Source: Ophiocordyceps camponoti-saundersi (nom. inval.) (lineage: Eukaryota > Ascomycota > Sordariomycetes > Hypocreales > Ophiocordycipitaceae). Taken from it: a stretch of 64,000 bases of DNA. The translations under genes were made by a program, and so were the position numbers. Positions within the stretch are counted from its first letter, which is position 1, and every line of letters begins with the position of its first letter. The stretch covers positions 1 to 64,000 of the forward strand of contig PDHQ01000149.1 in NCBI GenBank assembly GCA_003339415.1, in the 5' to 3' direction. Of the stretch, positions 1 to 11,454 are shown one piece after another. The notes below the pieces were generated by a model. The model was not told where the DNA came from, made no database searches, and saw only the letters and a program-made list of their open reading frames with translations.

Positions 1-134
1 ATAAAGTTTAAGAATTTTTTCCTCGCTTAATAATAATCTAAATAAAAAAAAAACTTAATTTCTATATAGTATTTCTATCGCGCTATTTATTAGTATTTTT
101 TTTATATTAAAATAGCTTACGTAAGCTAACTAAA

Positions 135-295
135 AATTTAGTCCTTTTAGTCTTTAGTCTTTAGTTAGTTAGTCCTTATATTTAAGGACTGACTAAAGTC
201 CTTAGGCTGACTGACTAAAGACTGACTAAAAGGTACGTACTTTTAGTCCGGACTTTTTTTAGTTAGTCCTGACTGACTAAAGACTAACTAATTTT
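135..295. repeat. Self-complementary AGTC/GACTAA short repeat cluster
   Basis: Many copies of AGTCCTTA, TTAGTCTTTAGTC and their reverse complements GACTAAAG and GACTGACTAA alternate on the same strand, so the segment can fold back on itself. It keeps TG dinucleotides (in GACTGACT) that are otherwise lost from the surrounding RIP-mutated DNA. Confidence 0.7.
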
Positions 296-889
296 AAACC
301 CTGTCTTAATATAATAAGTATTTTTAAATTAGCCTTATTTCCCTATATTATAAAGGAGGAAATTTACCTTTAAAGGGGTAAGGTTTCTTTATTATTTTAT
401 AAGTATTAAAAGTATAAGCTTTTTCTTTCCTAGCTATAACTTTTTCCTTAATTACTTTAAAAAGTTTAGGGGTAAAGAAATAATATATAGCTAAGGTTAA
501 GTAATAAATATAATAAAGCTTTCTTTTAAGCTAAAAATCTACGCTTATAAAGTTTTATTAGTAAAAAATATTTTAAGTCCGATTTACTATTTTAATAGCT
601 AGAGATTTATAAATTAATAAAACGTAAAATTACTACTAGTTAATATACGCTTATATATATAATTTACTAGTAGTTATATATATTAAGCTAGCTATTAGAT
701 ATAATATATAAGAAAGGGAGATAAGCTAGCTACTAATCGTAAGATTATAAAATAGCTATTATAAAAAGTATAAATATAAGTAAGAGTTTTTTAAAAATTA
801 AAATAGTAATTATAAAAAAATTTAAATTATTATTTAAAAGAATATTAAGCTAATTATATAGCTAGGAGCTTAAGGAAGATTTCTTAGTA

Positions 890-1200
890 TAATTTTAAAA
901 ATATTTACTAAAGGGGATTTTACGGTAATTTCCGAGTATATTAGTAAAATAGAGATTTTCTAATATGCGGTAATTTCCTAATATACGGGGATTTCCTAGT
1001 AAAATCCGGAGATTTCTAGAGGTATATTTTAATATTAAATTTTATTAAAAATTTTAGTAAAATCTTAAGAGTTATTATAAAGAAATCCTAAGAGGAAATC
1101 CTAGTAATTTCCTAAGCGTAAAGGTAATAAAATTTTTAGGGGAAATCTAAGTAAAATCCTAAAGCGGGAAATCTTAGGAAATCTTAGGGAAATATTATAA
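890..1200. repeat. Degenerate GGAAATCCTAG-like repeat field
   Basis: Variants of TTTCCTAGTAAAATCC, GGAAATCCTAGTAATTTCCTAAG and GGAAATCTTAGG recur at irregular spacing of roughly 15-30 bp, in both orientations. No coding sense is visible. It may be the decayed internal repeat of a transposon. Confidence 0.5.
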
Positions 1201-1429
1201 GAGGTTAGGCGATTTATAAAGGTATTATTATACGTCCCGTATTATATATAGCGATTTTAAAAAAAATTAGTTTAGTAATAAAGAAATAATAGTAATTTAA
1301 AATAATACTTAAGTTATAATTAATACGGTTAATTATAAATATATAAATTTAGATTTAGTATATAAGATAAAAAGTAAATAAGTATAATTACTTATTTTAA
1401 TAAAGCTTATAGAGGGTATTTTCTTCCTT

Positions 1430-4400
1430 TTAAGCTTTAATTAACGAGTTAATTAAGAGGTATTTTCTTCCCTCTAATTTCTTAAATTTATATATAGCTT
1501 CGTAAGCTTAATTTCCTTTTAGAAAATGCGGTATTTCTCCCCTTAAAGCGGCTTAGTTAGTTTATCCGCTATTATACTAGAAGTTTCTATCTAGCTAATC
1601 TTTATATAGCTTAACTATACTTCTTACCGTAGCTAATAAGAGTATATATCTATATATAAAAGCTTAGTTTTTAACTTTATATTCTCCTTAGTAATTAACC
1701 TAATAGTTTATAAGTTATTATAGTATACCGTAATATCTTCTAATAGTTCGAATTAAATTTATTTATATAGCCTCTTAAAAGCTTAGATTTCCTTTATAAT
1801 ATATAATAGGGCTAGGAACTTAGCCTCTATCGAGGAAATTATTACTATATCTTATTTCCTAAATTTAAAAACGATTATACTCTTAAAAACTTAGATAATA
1901 AAGCCTTTAGTATTTTTATAATTATAATTATCTTTAAATAAAGCGTTAAATATAGCTATAATAGTTAAATCGTTACTATTATAGCTAATTAAAAAGTCCT
2001 AAGTATTATAAAGGAATTTTATAATATAGACTACGGATTATATATATTAAGGACTAGGATTAATAAGGCCTTATATAAGTTAGCTAATAGTAAACGTAAT
2101 ATTAGCTTATATAATAATAGTAGCGTATATTAGGCTTCCGATAATAGCTTAATATCGCTTAATCTTTTCTTCTATTACTTACCCCTCGAAAGGGGGAATT
2201 TTCTTAAGCGTTATAAGCTATAGCTAAGTTTTCTTTACTAGGAGCTTTTTAAATTTCGTTATAACCTTTTAAATATAAGACTTCTAACTTAGGAAAAGAT
2301 ATTAATTAGCCTTATCCCTAATAACTTTAATATTTAGGAACTAACGAAGGTCCCCTAGATTCTTAATTTAAAAGGCCTTCTTAATAGCTTATCGAAACTT
2401 AGTATATTTATCTATTTAATCTTTCCTAAATAAAGCTATAAGATTATTAATATAGAAGAAAATAATAATCTTCCTATTTATTATAATATAAGGGTTTTCC
2501 GAAATAGCTTTATAGCCTTATTCTATTAGCTAAGCTATAAGTAATTTATACTAAAATAAAAGGGATCGTCGAAGGCTATAGAGAGCCTTCTTTAACTTCT
2601 AGGCCTAGCCTAGCTTATTAAAGCTAGGAGGTATTTTATAATATACCTCTTCGTTAAGGTTACTATTATAAAATATATTTACGAAGTTATACTAATAAGC
2701 CTTAAGGTTAAAATACGCTATAAGGGCTATAAGGAGCTTAAATATATATATTATTAGCGTATAAGTATAAATAGATAATTTATTCGGCGGTTATTCGTTT
2801 CCGTATATAATAATATAAGCTTTATATTTTTAAAAGAAGCCTTATAGGTTAAACTTATAAATAAAGACCTATTTAAGATTAATTAACTGCTACCTTTAAA
2901 GTATAGCGGCTATCGAGATCTTCTTAATAATTTTATAATCCTCTATCCTTATTAACTTAACTTTTATAGCCTCTAACTATTATACTTTATTAGGCCTATT
3001 ATAAGCCTTTTTATATATAAGAGGGGGCTTCGGTAAATAGTCCTAATAGGGCTTATTTATAAGGGCTTAAGAGAGGATAAAAGCCGAATTCCCTATTTAA
3101 TTAAGGGAGTTAGGGGTAAGAGGCGTATAAGAGGGCGTTTCCGCCTCTTTTATTAAGGGATTTATAGGTCCGGCGCTAGAATAACTATTATCCCGCCTTT
3201 TAACGCTAGATTAATTAGAAAAGCCTAAAAATATATTTTCCGATATTTCTTAAGATTAAGAGCCTTTACTAGATAAATTATATACTAGGGGCTTTATATA
3301 TATATATTATATATATAAGAGAGGCTTAGGGGCCTTTTCTTTTTCTTCTTCTTTACGATTTTTAATAAGAGAAATCTAACGTAAGGCTTCTTCTACCTAA
3401 GGAACTAATAGTTCTTAATAGTCTTAGCCGAAAAAGATCTTCTTATTAAAGGTAACGAAAAAAGTGCTAATTAAAAAGTACTTTTTTAAGAAGGGTACCT
3501 AAATTAGGTATTATAAAGAGGAAGTAATATTAGCTAAGTAGCCGATATAAGCTTTTAGATTAAATTTACCTTAAAAGCCTCTTAGTACTTTTCTTATTAT
3601 AAGAAACGCCTTATACTTATAAGCCCTAATATACTATAAGTTTTAAATAAGATAATTTTCTAAATAACCCTTTTACTAAGAGTTATAAGTTTTAAGCTAA
3701 TAAAGCCTCCGCTTAATTAGCTATATAGCTACCCCCCTATTTACTTTATAAGGCGTCCTATTAAGGAGGTAGATAGCTATATATATAGCTATTAGCTATA
3801 AGTTATAAGGGAAGCCTAACTATATAAGGAGGTATATAGCTATATAAGTTACGATACCCCCTAATTATTTAATATAACTATTTTAGTATATATATACTAA
3901 AAAGGTAAATTAAATATTAATACTTTTAAAAAATATATCTTTATAAAAGGCCTTAATAAAAAGGGCTTTCTTATAGTTTATAAAAATAATCGAGACCCTT
4001 AAATTAAAAGATCTTACGATATACGCTACGAATTTAACTTATATAGTAAGTAAGTTAATTTTATAAGGGATATCGTACCCCTTTTATTCTCTCGTAAACT
4101 TATAAATAAATAGGGCTAAATAAGCTAATCTATTATAGCTTAATTTTATATAGAATAAGTTAAAAAAGATAATAGCTTAGGGATATTAAGGCTATAAGGC
4201 CTAATAAGGTACTCGTAATCTCTCCTTCCTAAGTTTAGTAATTATATAAATCTCGTAATTAGTTATTAGGATAGCCTTATTAATACTAACCCCCGGTAAC
4301 TTACTTAGTAAAGCTTATACTTTAGCTTTTAAATAGCTTATATAAATATACTATAAGTCCTTATTTATCTTTATAATAAGTTAAGGGAGTTATAAGTTAA

Positions 4401-6402
4401 CTAAAGCTATTAGAGTTAGTTTAATAATTTATAACTAAAGCTACCTAATTCTTATAACTATATAATAAAGAGTTACCTTATTTTTCGAGTTATAAAATTA
4501 GCCTATAAAGTTATTCTAAGCGTAACTTTTTTCTATAAAAATTATTAAAAAGATAAAATTAATATTAAAGTTAAGGTTAAACCTAATATTAGTAAAAATT
4601 ATACGATAACCCGTTTTTATTATAAGTATAACTATACTTACCCTTAAGGTAATAACCTTAGTTATAATAATAGTAAGATTAGCTTAGCTATTTAGGTTAA
4701 AAATATTAAACTAGTTAAGGGAGTTAAAGATATATATTAAATACCCCTTATTAAGGAGGACGCTATTTTTTATCTCCGCACCCTTCGAAGCGGGATTCCC
4801 TAAGGCTATAAAAACGCTTAAGGTTTCCTTATCCCTCTATTAGCCGATAGTTCCTTTATTTTCCTTCTTCTATTAATTAACTTTTTATTAAGTTAATCGA
4901 TTATAGGCTACCTTATCTATAACCTATTAAAGAAAATTATTATTAAGATTAATCTAATTTTATAGGAAAGGAGAGATTAAGTTAAGGAGAATATAGAAAT
5001 ACCTTCTCTAATAATTTTCCTTCTTCTCGAACTTTTAAAAATACTTTTAGCTATATTAAGTATAAACTTAAGCGTTACGCTCTCTAAAGTTATTAGTTAA
5101 AGAAAAAGGGGCCTAAGATATTAGGCGGCTATTATAATCCCTATTCTATAAGGTATTTACCTTCGTTTACTACTTAAGATTATCGTAAATAATAAAAGCT
5201 ATTTTCTTCTTAATTTAATTAAGCTTAGAGGCCTTATAATTAGCTTTCCTAAACTCCTAAAAAATATTAATAAATTAAGAAGCCTTTCTATAATCTTTAT
5301 AATAAACTAAATTAAAGTTATATTATATCGTTTATATAAATAAGGGATACCGATCCCTTATTATATAGATAAAATACTTAATATATACCTTATCGGTAAA
5401 CTTTACGCTATTTAATTATAAGTAAATCTGCTAAGCTTAGATTAATTAAGTAACTTATTTATTAATATCCTTTTTTAAGGGATTTTATAAGAATAGGTCC
5501 CGTAACTTATCCTTAATAAGTTTATATTTAGTAATATTATTAGGCTATATAAAGGTATATAGCGTTATTAGCTTTTCCCTTAATAAAAAGTCCTCTTAAA
5601 TTAAGGACTAATAAGCTAAAAAGAGGCCTACTTAGATAAATAAATTTATCTTTTTAAGGGCTTTTTTTATCTTATAATATTCTTTTAAGTCCTCCTAGAA
5701 ATTAAGGAGGGTAAATATTTTATATTCTTCTCTAAGTAATTAAATAGTTTTAGAGTTAGGGGTTTTACTTCTTATTCGATTTTTTAAGCTTATAAATAGG
5801 ATTTCTAATTAATCCGGCTTTATAAAAGTCTCTTATATTTCTAGGTTTATAAAAAACTAAATATTATAGCTTTATATTATATTAATAATATCTTAATATT
5901 AATTAGTTTAATTTTTAGGGTTTTTAAAAATAAAAGTAAGTTTAACTAATATTATAAAGTTTACTATTATATTAGTTATTATATTATTAAAATTATTAAT
6001 TATAGTTAAAAATTAATAAATTTAAGGGTTATAAATTTATTAAAGAAAATAATAATAGCTTTATTTCTATAAAAGCTTAATTAATTAAGTAAATTTATAA
6101 AATATAAGCTATATAAGCTATAAAAATAGTAAAATTAAATAAATTAAATTAGAAAATACTAACTAAGCTTATAACTATTAAATAAATAAAAAGCGTATAA
6201 ATTATATTAATTAATATACTTACCCTCCTAAAACGGAGGGAATTATCGTTATCTTTATATATATAATAAGGATTATCTATATCTACCTTTTTAGCTATAA
6301 TGCCCTTATAAATAAGCCTTTATTCCTATATCTTATATATTGCCCTAAATATAGCCTTTTTTCCTAATAGGAATTCCGTTTCCTAGGTTACGGAGCCGTT
6401 AC
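1430..6402 (-). mobile_element. RIP-destroyed Ty1/copia LTR retrotransposon
   Basis: The minus strand still reads as a copia polyprotein if TAA/TAG are taken as mutated CAA/CAG. From 5' to 3': an integrase C-terminal part at about 3650-3400 (pattern NPKAYIGYL), reverse transcriptase with an intact K-A-L-Y-S-L-R-R-S-P-L-L stretch at about 2590-2557, the catalytic box at 2460-2443 now reading F-F-Y-I-N-N where the family has F-Y-V-D-D (both Asp codons changed to Asn by G-to-A), and an RNase H part at about 1990-1780 with S-S-I-E-A-K-F-L-A-L. The order IN-RT-RH is diagnostic for Ty1/copia. A purine-rich tract on the minus strand near 1480-1460 could be the polypurine tract. Composition changes abruptly at about 6400, which I take as the 5' end. 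No matching 3' LTR was found, so both outer limits are uncertain. The element is coding-dead. Confidence 0.8.
6200..6402 (-). repeat. Putative 5' LTR of the copia element
   Basis: Reading the minus strand from 6402, the sequence begins close to TGTGG/TTATTATAGTAACGG and runs about 200 bp to a TATATTAATTAATATA stretch. It holds an inverted CCTCCG..CGGAGG hairpin at 6226-6241. Its edge coincides with the change from AT-rich RIP-mutated DNA to normal DNA. A second copy was not found, so the LTR call rests on position and composition only. Confidence 0.35.
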
Positions 6403-7025
6403 TATAATAACCACACGCCTTAAGGGATAACAAAACACACGCCTAATCCACCCTTGTCTTAGCCCTCTGACAACAATGTACAGATAGTACGGATACAGTA
6501 CATACATATGCATGTTCCTCATACATACAAACACTTTAGGCCCACGGTCGTACCGAAACAAAAACCAGGAACCTAATGCTTAGAGCGGCTCTTCGCCCAT
6601 TGGATGCCGGCAGTGGCAGCAAGTAAGTAGTACGGATACATGCCTACCTACTTGGTAGTGAATGGCGTCGAAAGGTTCCAAGGGCGGCAGAGAGGGAAGA
6701 GAGTCTTTTTTTCTTGTTCAAGAACTCACTTACATATGACAGACAGTATTTATTTCCCTCCTTTCCAAGACCTCTCTCCATTCACCACCTTTTCGAGGCT
6801 CTTCTGACGACAAGGATTGTTTAAAAGCGGTCAATAAATAAAGAACAGAAGACAAGACAAGACAAGTTAGAGCGACTCACGAGAGAGAGAGAGAGAGAGA
6901 AAGAGAGTGTGTGGTTAAGAAAAGCGTCCGTCTCTTTCTCTCAGGTCAGGTTCAATCATGTTCAACAAAGCTGCCAAGGTCTTGGCCCCATGCGACATGT
7001 GGGCGACAGCCGAAAGAAGGATATA
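6403..7025. other. Intergenic island between two transposons
   Basis: This 0.6-kb piece has normal base composition and normal CA/TG content, unlike both flanking elements. It contains AGACAAGACAAG units (6850-6866) and a (GA)n microsatellite (about 6881-6907). An open frame of 68 codons starting at 6958 runs into the left terminal repeat of the DNA transposon and ends there. It has no recognisable similarity, so I do not call it a gene. Confidence 0.6.
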
Positions 7026-7027
7026 TA

Positions 7028-7143
7028 CGGAGGCCGCGTGCAAAACTCAAGGCCAGGCTGGAAATAACCCCTATCAGAAAAAAGTAAATCTGCATAGAAA
7101 TTTGCGGGGGGGGGTACTTCTATACTACGTAGCCCCTTTAATA
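7028..7143 (+). repeat. Left terminal inverted repeat of the DNA transposon
   Basis: It matches the reverse complement of 8592-8706 at nearly every base, including the poly-G run and the segment TACTTCTATACTACGTAGCCCC. Positions that differ are CA or TG here and TA in the right copy, so this copy is the less mutated one. Confidence 0.92.
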
Positions 7144-8591
7144 TACCGCTTATCCCCTTTTTAGTCCCTTCGTGCCTAAGGGGGTTAGTTATTTATACCT
7201 AAAGAAGGATAAAAAGAGTATTAAAAAGAGGGTTAAAGAGAGGGTTAAAGAGAGGGCTAAAGAGGCCGAAAAAAAAAGTTAAAATAAGGTAAAAGAGGGA
7301 TATCGCGACCTAGGCTCTTATTATTATACTTAAAGTATAAGGCCTCTCGGCTACCGCTATCTAAAGCCTTATAGGAATCCCTCCTTATATAATTAATAGT
7401 ATTTATTCGAAAGCCCTTAAATAAGGCTTTTAGCCTAATTAACGCCCTTTTATTTTTCTCGATAAATTTATTAAAGATAGCCCTTATTCTAAGTATTTTT
7501 CGAAGTAGGAAGAAATCTATAATAGCGTTATTACGAAAGTCTAGCGCGATCGCTACGGTAAGGAAAGGAATTACGTAAATATTGCTATAAATTTTAAAGC
7601 TAAAAGTATTAATATTTCCGTAATTACTATATAGTAAGTTTTTTAAAAAGTAAGCTTTAGTAAGATAAAGCTAATAAGGAAGCTTAGCTTAACGAAGAAA
7701 ATAAGGTAAGAATAGCTAGCTTAGTACTTTATATATATAAATTAAACCCTCGATAATTAGAAAAAGGTTATTTAGTTAAATAAAATATTTATTATTTTAT
7801 TATACTATTAAGGAGGCTATTACATATAGCGAAAACTTAATAAGAGGTTTTTTTAAAGCTATATTCGTAAGCGATAGAAAAAATTATTAGAATTTATATT
7901 CTAAAAGTATTTTTTATACGATTAGAAAAGCTCTATCTATTACTAAGGCCCGGAAATTATTACTAAGAAAAAAGAAGCTAAAAAATTAATCGTAAAGCTA
8001 AATAAAAACCTTAAGCTTATTCTTAAGAAAGAATAGGAAATAAATAATAGAATATAATAACTTAATTTATAATAATTACCTAGAAAAAAGCCTTAATAGC
8101 GGTAAAATTCGAAAATAAGAAAGCTATCTTATAGCTTAAAAAGAGGGATTAATTAATACCGTTATTAGAAGATAATCTTATTACCGCTACTTTTCCCCTT
8201 CGCGAAAAAACTTAACGTTAATCTTAGTAATAGCGTTCTTATTTAAAAAAATAAGGCGCTAGCGTATAATTACGCTTTTTAATATTACCTATATTAATTT
8301 TACGATATTTAGCGCTTTCTTTAATATATAAATTCGCCGGATCTTAACGCTATCGAGCTTTATTAGGCTTAGATAAAAAGGCTAATAATAAAAAAGGGCG
8401 CGCCGAAAAATAGGCCTAAAGCTATCGTAGCTTAGCGTACCGCTTAGGCTACCTTACCTTAAGAGAAGATATAAGCTTAGATTAAACGGATCCCGCGGTA
8501 TATCTAATAAATTATCGCTCTAAAGGGCGGAAATAAGTATCGTAAAAGGAGGTATTATATTAGGGCCTTAGGTCGATCGGGGTAGGCATAT

Positions 8592-8706
8592 AATAAAGGG
8601 GCTACGTAGTATAGAAGTACCCCCCCCTGTAAATTTCTATATAGATTTACTTTTTTCTGATAGGGGTTATTTCTAGCCTGGCCTTAAGTTTTGCACGCGG
8701 CCTCCG
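8592..8706 (-). repeat. Right terminal inverted repeat of the DNA transposon
   Basis: Partner of the repeat at 7028-7143. Compared with it, CTCAAG has become CTTAAG, GGCTGGAA has become GGCTAGAA and CTGCATAG has become CTATATAG, all CpA-to-TpA type changes. Confidence 0.92.
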
Positions 8707-8970
8707 TACATACATACGAGAAATCTGGACGGCGATTTTTTTTATGCCGAGAGAAAAGACAGGGAGAGGGATAGACAGGCAGTGACAGACAGGGAGAAAA
8801 AGAGAGAAAGAGAGAGTCTTCAGCTCGTCCAAAGGCTTCAGGGGGGGGCGCGGAAGATGCTTGGCGGGCGGGCCGTGATGGCCAGTGAGGCAGAGCTCTT
8901 TTGATGACCGATGCGCCGTCGTATGGAGAAGAAGAGGTGAATTTGAATTGAACGAGTGTGTCCGTATATC

Positions 8971-9051
8971 CGTACATCCATACACACATACATACATACA
9001 TACTGACATACAACAATGCAATGCATACATGCACGTACATACATACATACA
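8971..9051. repeat. (CATA)n microsatellite
   Basis: Two blocks of tandem CATA (about 8987-9003 and 9036-9050) are separated by CATGCATGCA-like sequence. The block gives rise to spurious Tyr/Val/Cys-rich frames on both strands. Confidence 0.85.
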
Positions 9052-9450
9052 ACACAGTGAGAAGAGGATGAAGAAGAAGACGAGAGGAATTCCGCCTCGG
9101 GAAACCCCCCCCTCCTCCCCTCTCTCCATCCCCTCCTCCTCGTCTCCTCCTCTCATGACATGTCACTTCCAGAGAGTGTATTTTGTTTCCCCTTCTTGCC
9201 TCTTGCGCACGAGGCTGGCTGGCTGACGAGGCCCGACGCTTGTCGGGGAGGGGGGATCGGATCCCGTGCGTCTCTCGTCAGACTCTCTCTTCCTCTCTCT
9301 CTCTCTTCAGCTTCTTTCTTTCTTTCCAACTCGGTAAATGTGGCGGCCGCGGTCGCTGTTCATCTGCTCACCCGTGCGGCCGAGGAGGAAGGAGGAGGAG
9401 GAAGAGGAGGAGGGAGAATGCGACGGAGGCTTGAGCTTTTTCTGGGCCTG

Positions 9451-9474
9451 ACCACCACCACCACCACCACCACC
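9451..9474. repeat. (ACC)n trinucleotide repeat
   Basis: Eight tandem ACC units, followed by further CCACCA-rich sequence to about 9505. Confidence 0.9.
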
Positions 9475-9591
9475 ATCAGTATCCGTACCGCCACCACCAC
9501 TAACCACTACGACCATCCTCATCACTCTCTATTCACCACAGCCACCATCATCAATCAACAACAATAACGGCAGCACCAACTCTCGTCTCTC

Positions 9592-9625
<34 letters not shown>
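9592..9625. repeat. (CT)n microsatellite
   Basis: An uninterrupted CT tract of about 30 bp inside a longer pyrimidine-rich segment. Confidence 0.9.
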
Positions 9626-9627
<2 letters not shown>

Positions 9628-10227
9628 CTCTCATGTTCTCCCCCCTCTCTCTCCAGTAGGAGACGTGTACGTAGTAGACACAAACATATGCGTACAGGTA
9701 GTACTCCGTAGATACTACTACTACTACTACATGATGCAATACAACAAACAGACGTTCAGCTGGCACGTGAGTCGCTGAGATAAGCTCTCGTGCGACGGCG
9801 ACGGGCGATGCCGACAGAGCGAGAGGTCAAGCAGCCATCGCCATCCCATTCTCTCCTCTCTACCTACCTATCCGTACCTCACTCTCTCTCTCTCGTCTTT
9901 CGCCGTCCCTTTCTAGAACCCGAGTGCGACAGTCAATGTAGGTAGGATTAAGCTGTGCGACCACGCCGCATACTTTCGGGCAAATCGACGCTTATCTTGC
10001 TGCGCATGTCTTGCTTGGACAGGTCTTCCGCCGACGAAAAGGATGGATTGCTGCTAAGGTAGGTAGTAGGTCCGGCCCGGATCTCGTAGCACAGCTCGCT
10101 AGGAACCGCTACCGACGGGCCACACGTGGCGGTCTACTTTACTACCTACCTCCTTACCTTACTGCCAGTGGTGTGTACTAAGAATATACGTCTGTACGGA
10201 GTACGGGATTACAGCACCTGCTGGATA

Positions 10228-10256
10228 CACTCACTCACTCACTCACTCACTCACAC
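10228..10256. repeat. (ACTC)n tetranucleotide repeat
   Basis: About seven tandem ACTC units. Confidence 0.9.
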
Positions 10257-11375
10257 GCACGCACGAATACAGTGCTGACAGCTGCCTGTCTGCCTGTCTC
10301 TTGCGTGTCTCTTGTCTGTTCTGTTCTGCCACGCACGAATCGGTAAGCTCGGCGCGGGCGCGCAAAGAAAAAAAGAGGGCTCGGCGAGCCTCTTTCCCCT
10401 CTTTGCATCAGCGCCACGCTCCCGCGACATTTCGGTAGAGGATCCGTGATGTCGCTGTTGTTTCTTTCGCTCTTGTCCGTACCTTCTCTCTTTTTTCTCA
10501 CCTCTCTTTTTTCTCCTCTTGTCCCTTACGAATTTGCTCCTTACCCACACGGGGTGTGAGATAAGGAGGTGGGGGGGAAGAGAGCGGGGATCAGCGAGAG
10601 AGAGAGAGAGGGGTGGACGGGGGGTGTTTGCTCTTAGCCTCCGGTGGCTGTTGCGTGTTTCCTCAAGATGAGCGTCATTGAGATTAATTTTCCTTTGTTA
10701 TGCAGCACAGATGTTTTAACGGGGTTCAAAAGGCTAGGCGATCCGGCGTTCTGGTGCAGGCTAAGGCAGCCACAGCGATCCCGTACCTGGTTTGCCGTCA
10801 TCTGCTATGTGTACTACTTGTACATCCGTATGTGCAAGTTTAATATGACGAGTCTGGCTCTACTATACACACACCTCCAAGTACACCCCCCCTTTGGATA
10901 CACCCGTGGCTAGTAGGGGCCTAGGTGTGGCACTCTCAAGTGAGCATCTAGACCGGCATCAAGCCACTCTCATCACTCAACGCAAGTGTCGTCTGTGAAT
11001 GAGCACATATAGACATACGGTCTATAGATAGGCCTGGTTTATTCAGTGTATGTATGAGTGATGCCAAGTATCCGTACATATATATGTATAACACTTGACG
11101 TACGGACGTACTCCGTACATAATTCGACAAAGTAGGTAGCAGGTACGGCGTAGTATGAGTGTACGGAGTACGGATAGGGATAGGTGGGCTTGGTAGGGGT
11201 GTAAATGTATGCATTGAATAAGGGCAGGCCTCTCGGCGGCGAGTCTAGATCGCAGGGCCCATGACGGAATTAGAGCTGGAGAGGTGGTCGTAAGCTGATG
11301 AATGGCCTGAGAAGAAGGAAAGCGGCGGCAAGGGCCCCGGAACCCCAGAGAGGATATTCGTACATACCTGCATAC

Positions 11376-11454
11376 ATACACACGACACACATGCACACGG
11401 GCACACACACACAAGAGCACACACACACATACACACACATGCACACACATGCAT
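11376..11454. repeat. (CA)n-rich microsatellite
   Basis: Imperfect CA repeats interrupted by GG and TG, about 80 bp. Confidence 0.85.

Larger units (their letters stand above)
1..1430. repeat. AT-rich RIP-mutated repeat DNA, no gene
   Basis: The stretch is dominated by A and T, with the dinucleotides CA and TG nearly absent and TA greatly over-represented, which is the footprint of repeat-induced point mutation (CpA to TpA). No open frame of useful length exists in any frame. It contains a self-complementary GACTAA-type repeat at 135-295 and a field of degenerate GGAAATCCTAG-like units at about 890-1200. It probably belongs to one or more old transposons next to the copia element, but I could not read protein motifs in it. 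Confidence 0.7.
7028..8706 (+). mobile_element. RIP-mutated Tc1/mariner-type DNA transposon
   Basis: The element is 1,679 bp, bounded by inverted repeats of about 115 bp that begin CGGAGGCCGCGTGCAAAACT and flanked on both sides by TA (7026-7027 and 8707-8708), the target duplication of the Tc1/mariner superfamily. Inside, the plus strand has lost all long reading frames. The end of a DDE transposase is still legible: S-P-D-L-N-A-I-E is encoded without interruption at 8334-8357 and is followed by a K-K-G-A-P-K-like stretch, the usual C-terminal signature of fungal Tc1/mariner transposases. The interior is AT-rich with CA/TG almost gone. The size fits the superfamily. The transposase is dead; a related active copy elsewhere is possible but cannot be judged here. 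Confidence 0.88.

Noticed and set aside
1..6402. Centromere or telomere origin of the AT-rich block
   Set aside because: No TTAGGG-type repeats are present, and the composition is explained by a RIP-mutated transposon. A larger context would be needed.
6958..7164. 68-codon frame before and into the left TIR of the DNA transposon
   Set aside because: It lacks similarity, and its second half translates the terminal repeat. Joining across the empty site gives only about 30 more codons before a stop.
9001..9160. Cys/Val/Tyr-rich frames over the (CATA)n repeat
   Set aside because: They arise from a microsatellite that is open in several frames on both strands.
10644..10913. 89-codon hydrophobic frame in the gene desert
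   Set aside because: No similarity, no introns or leader context, and too short to call without support.
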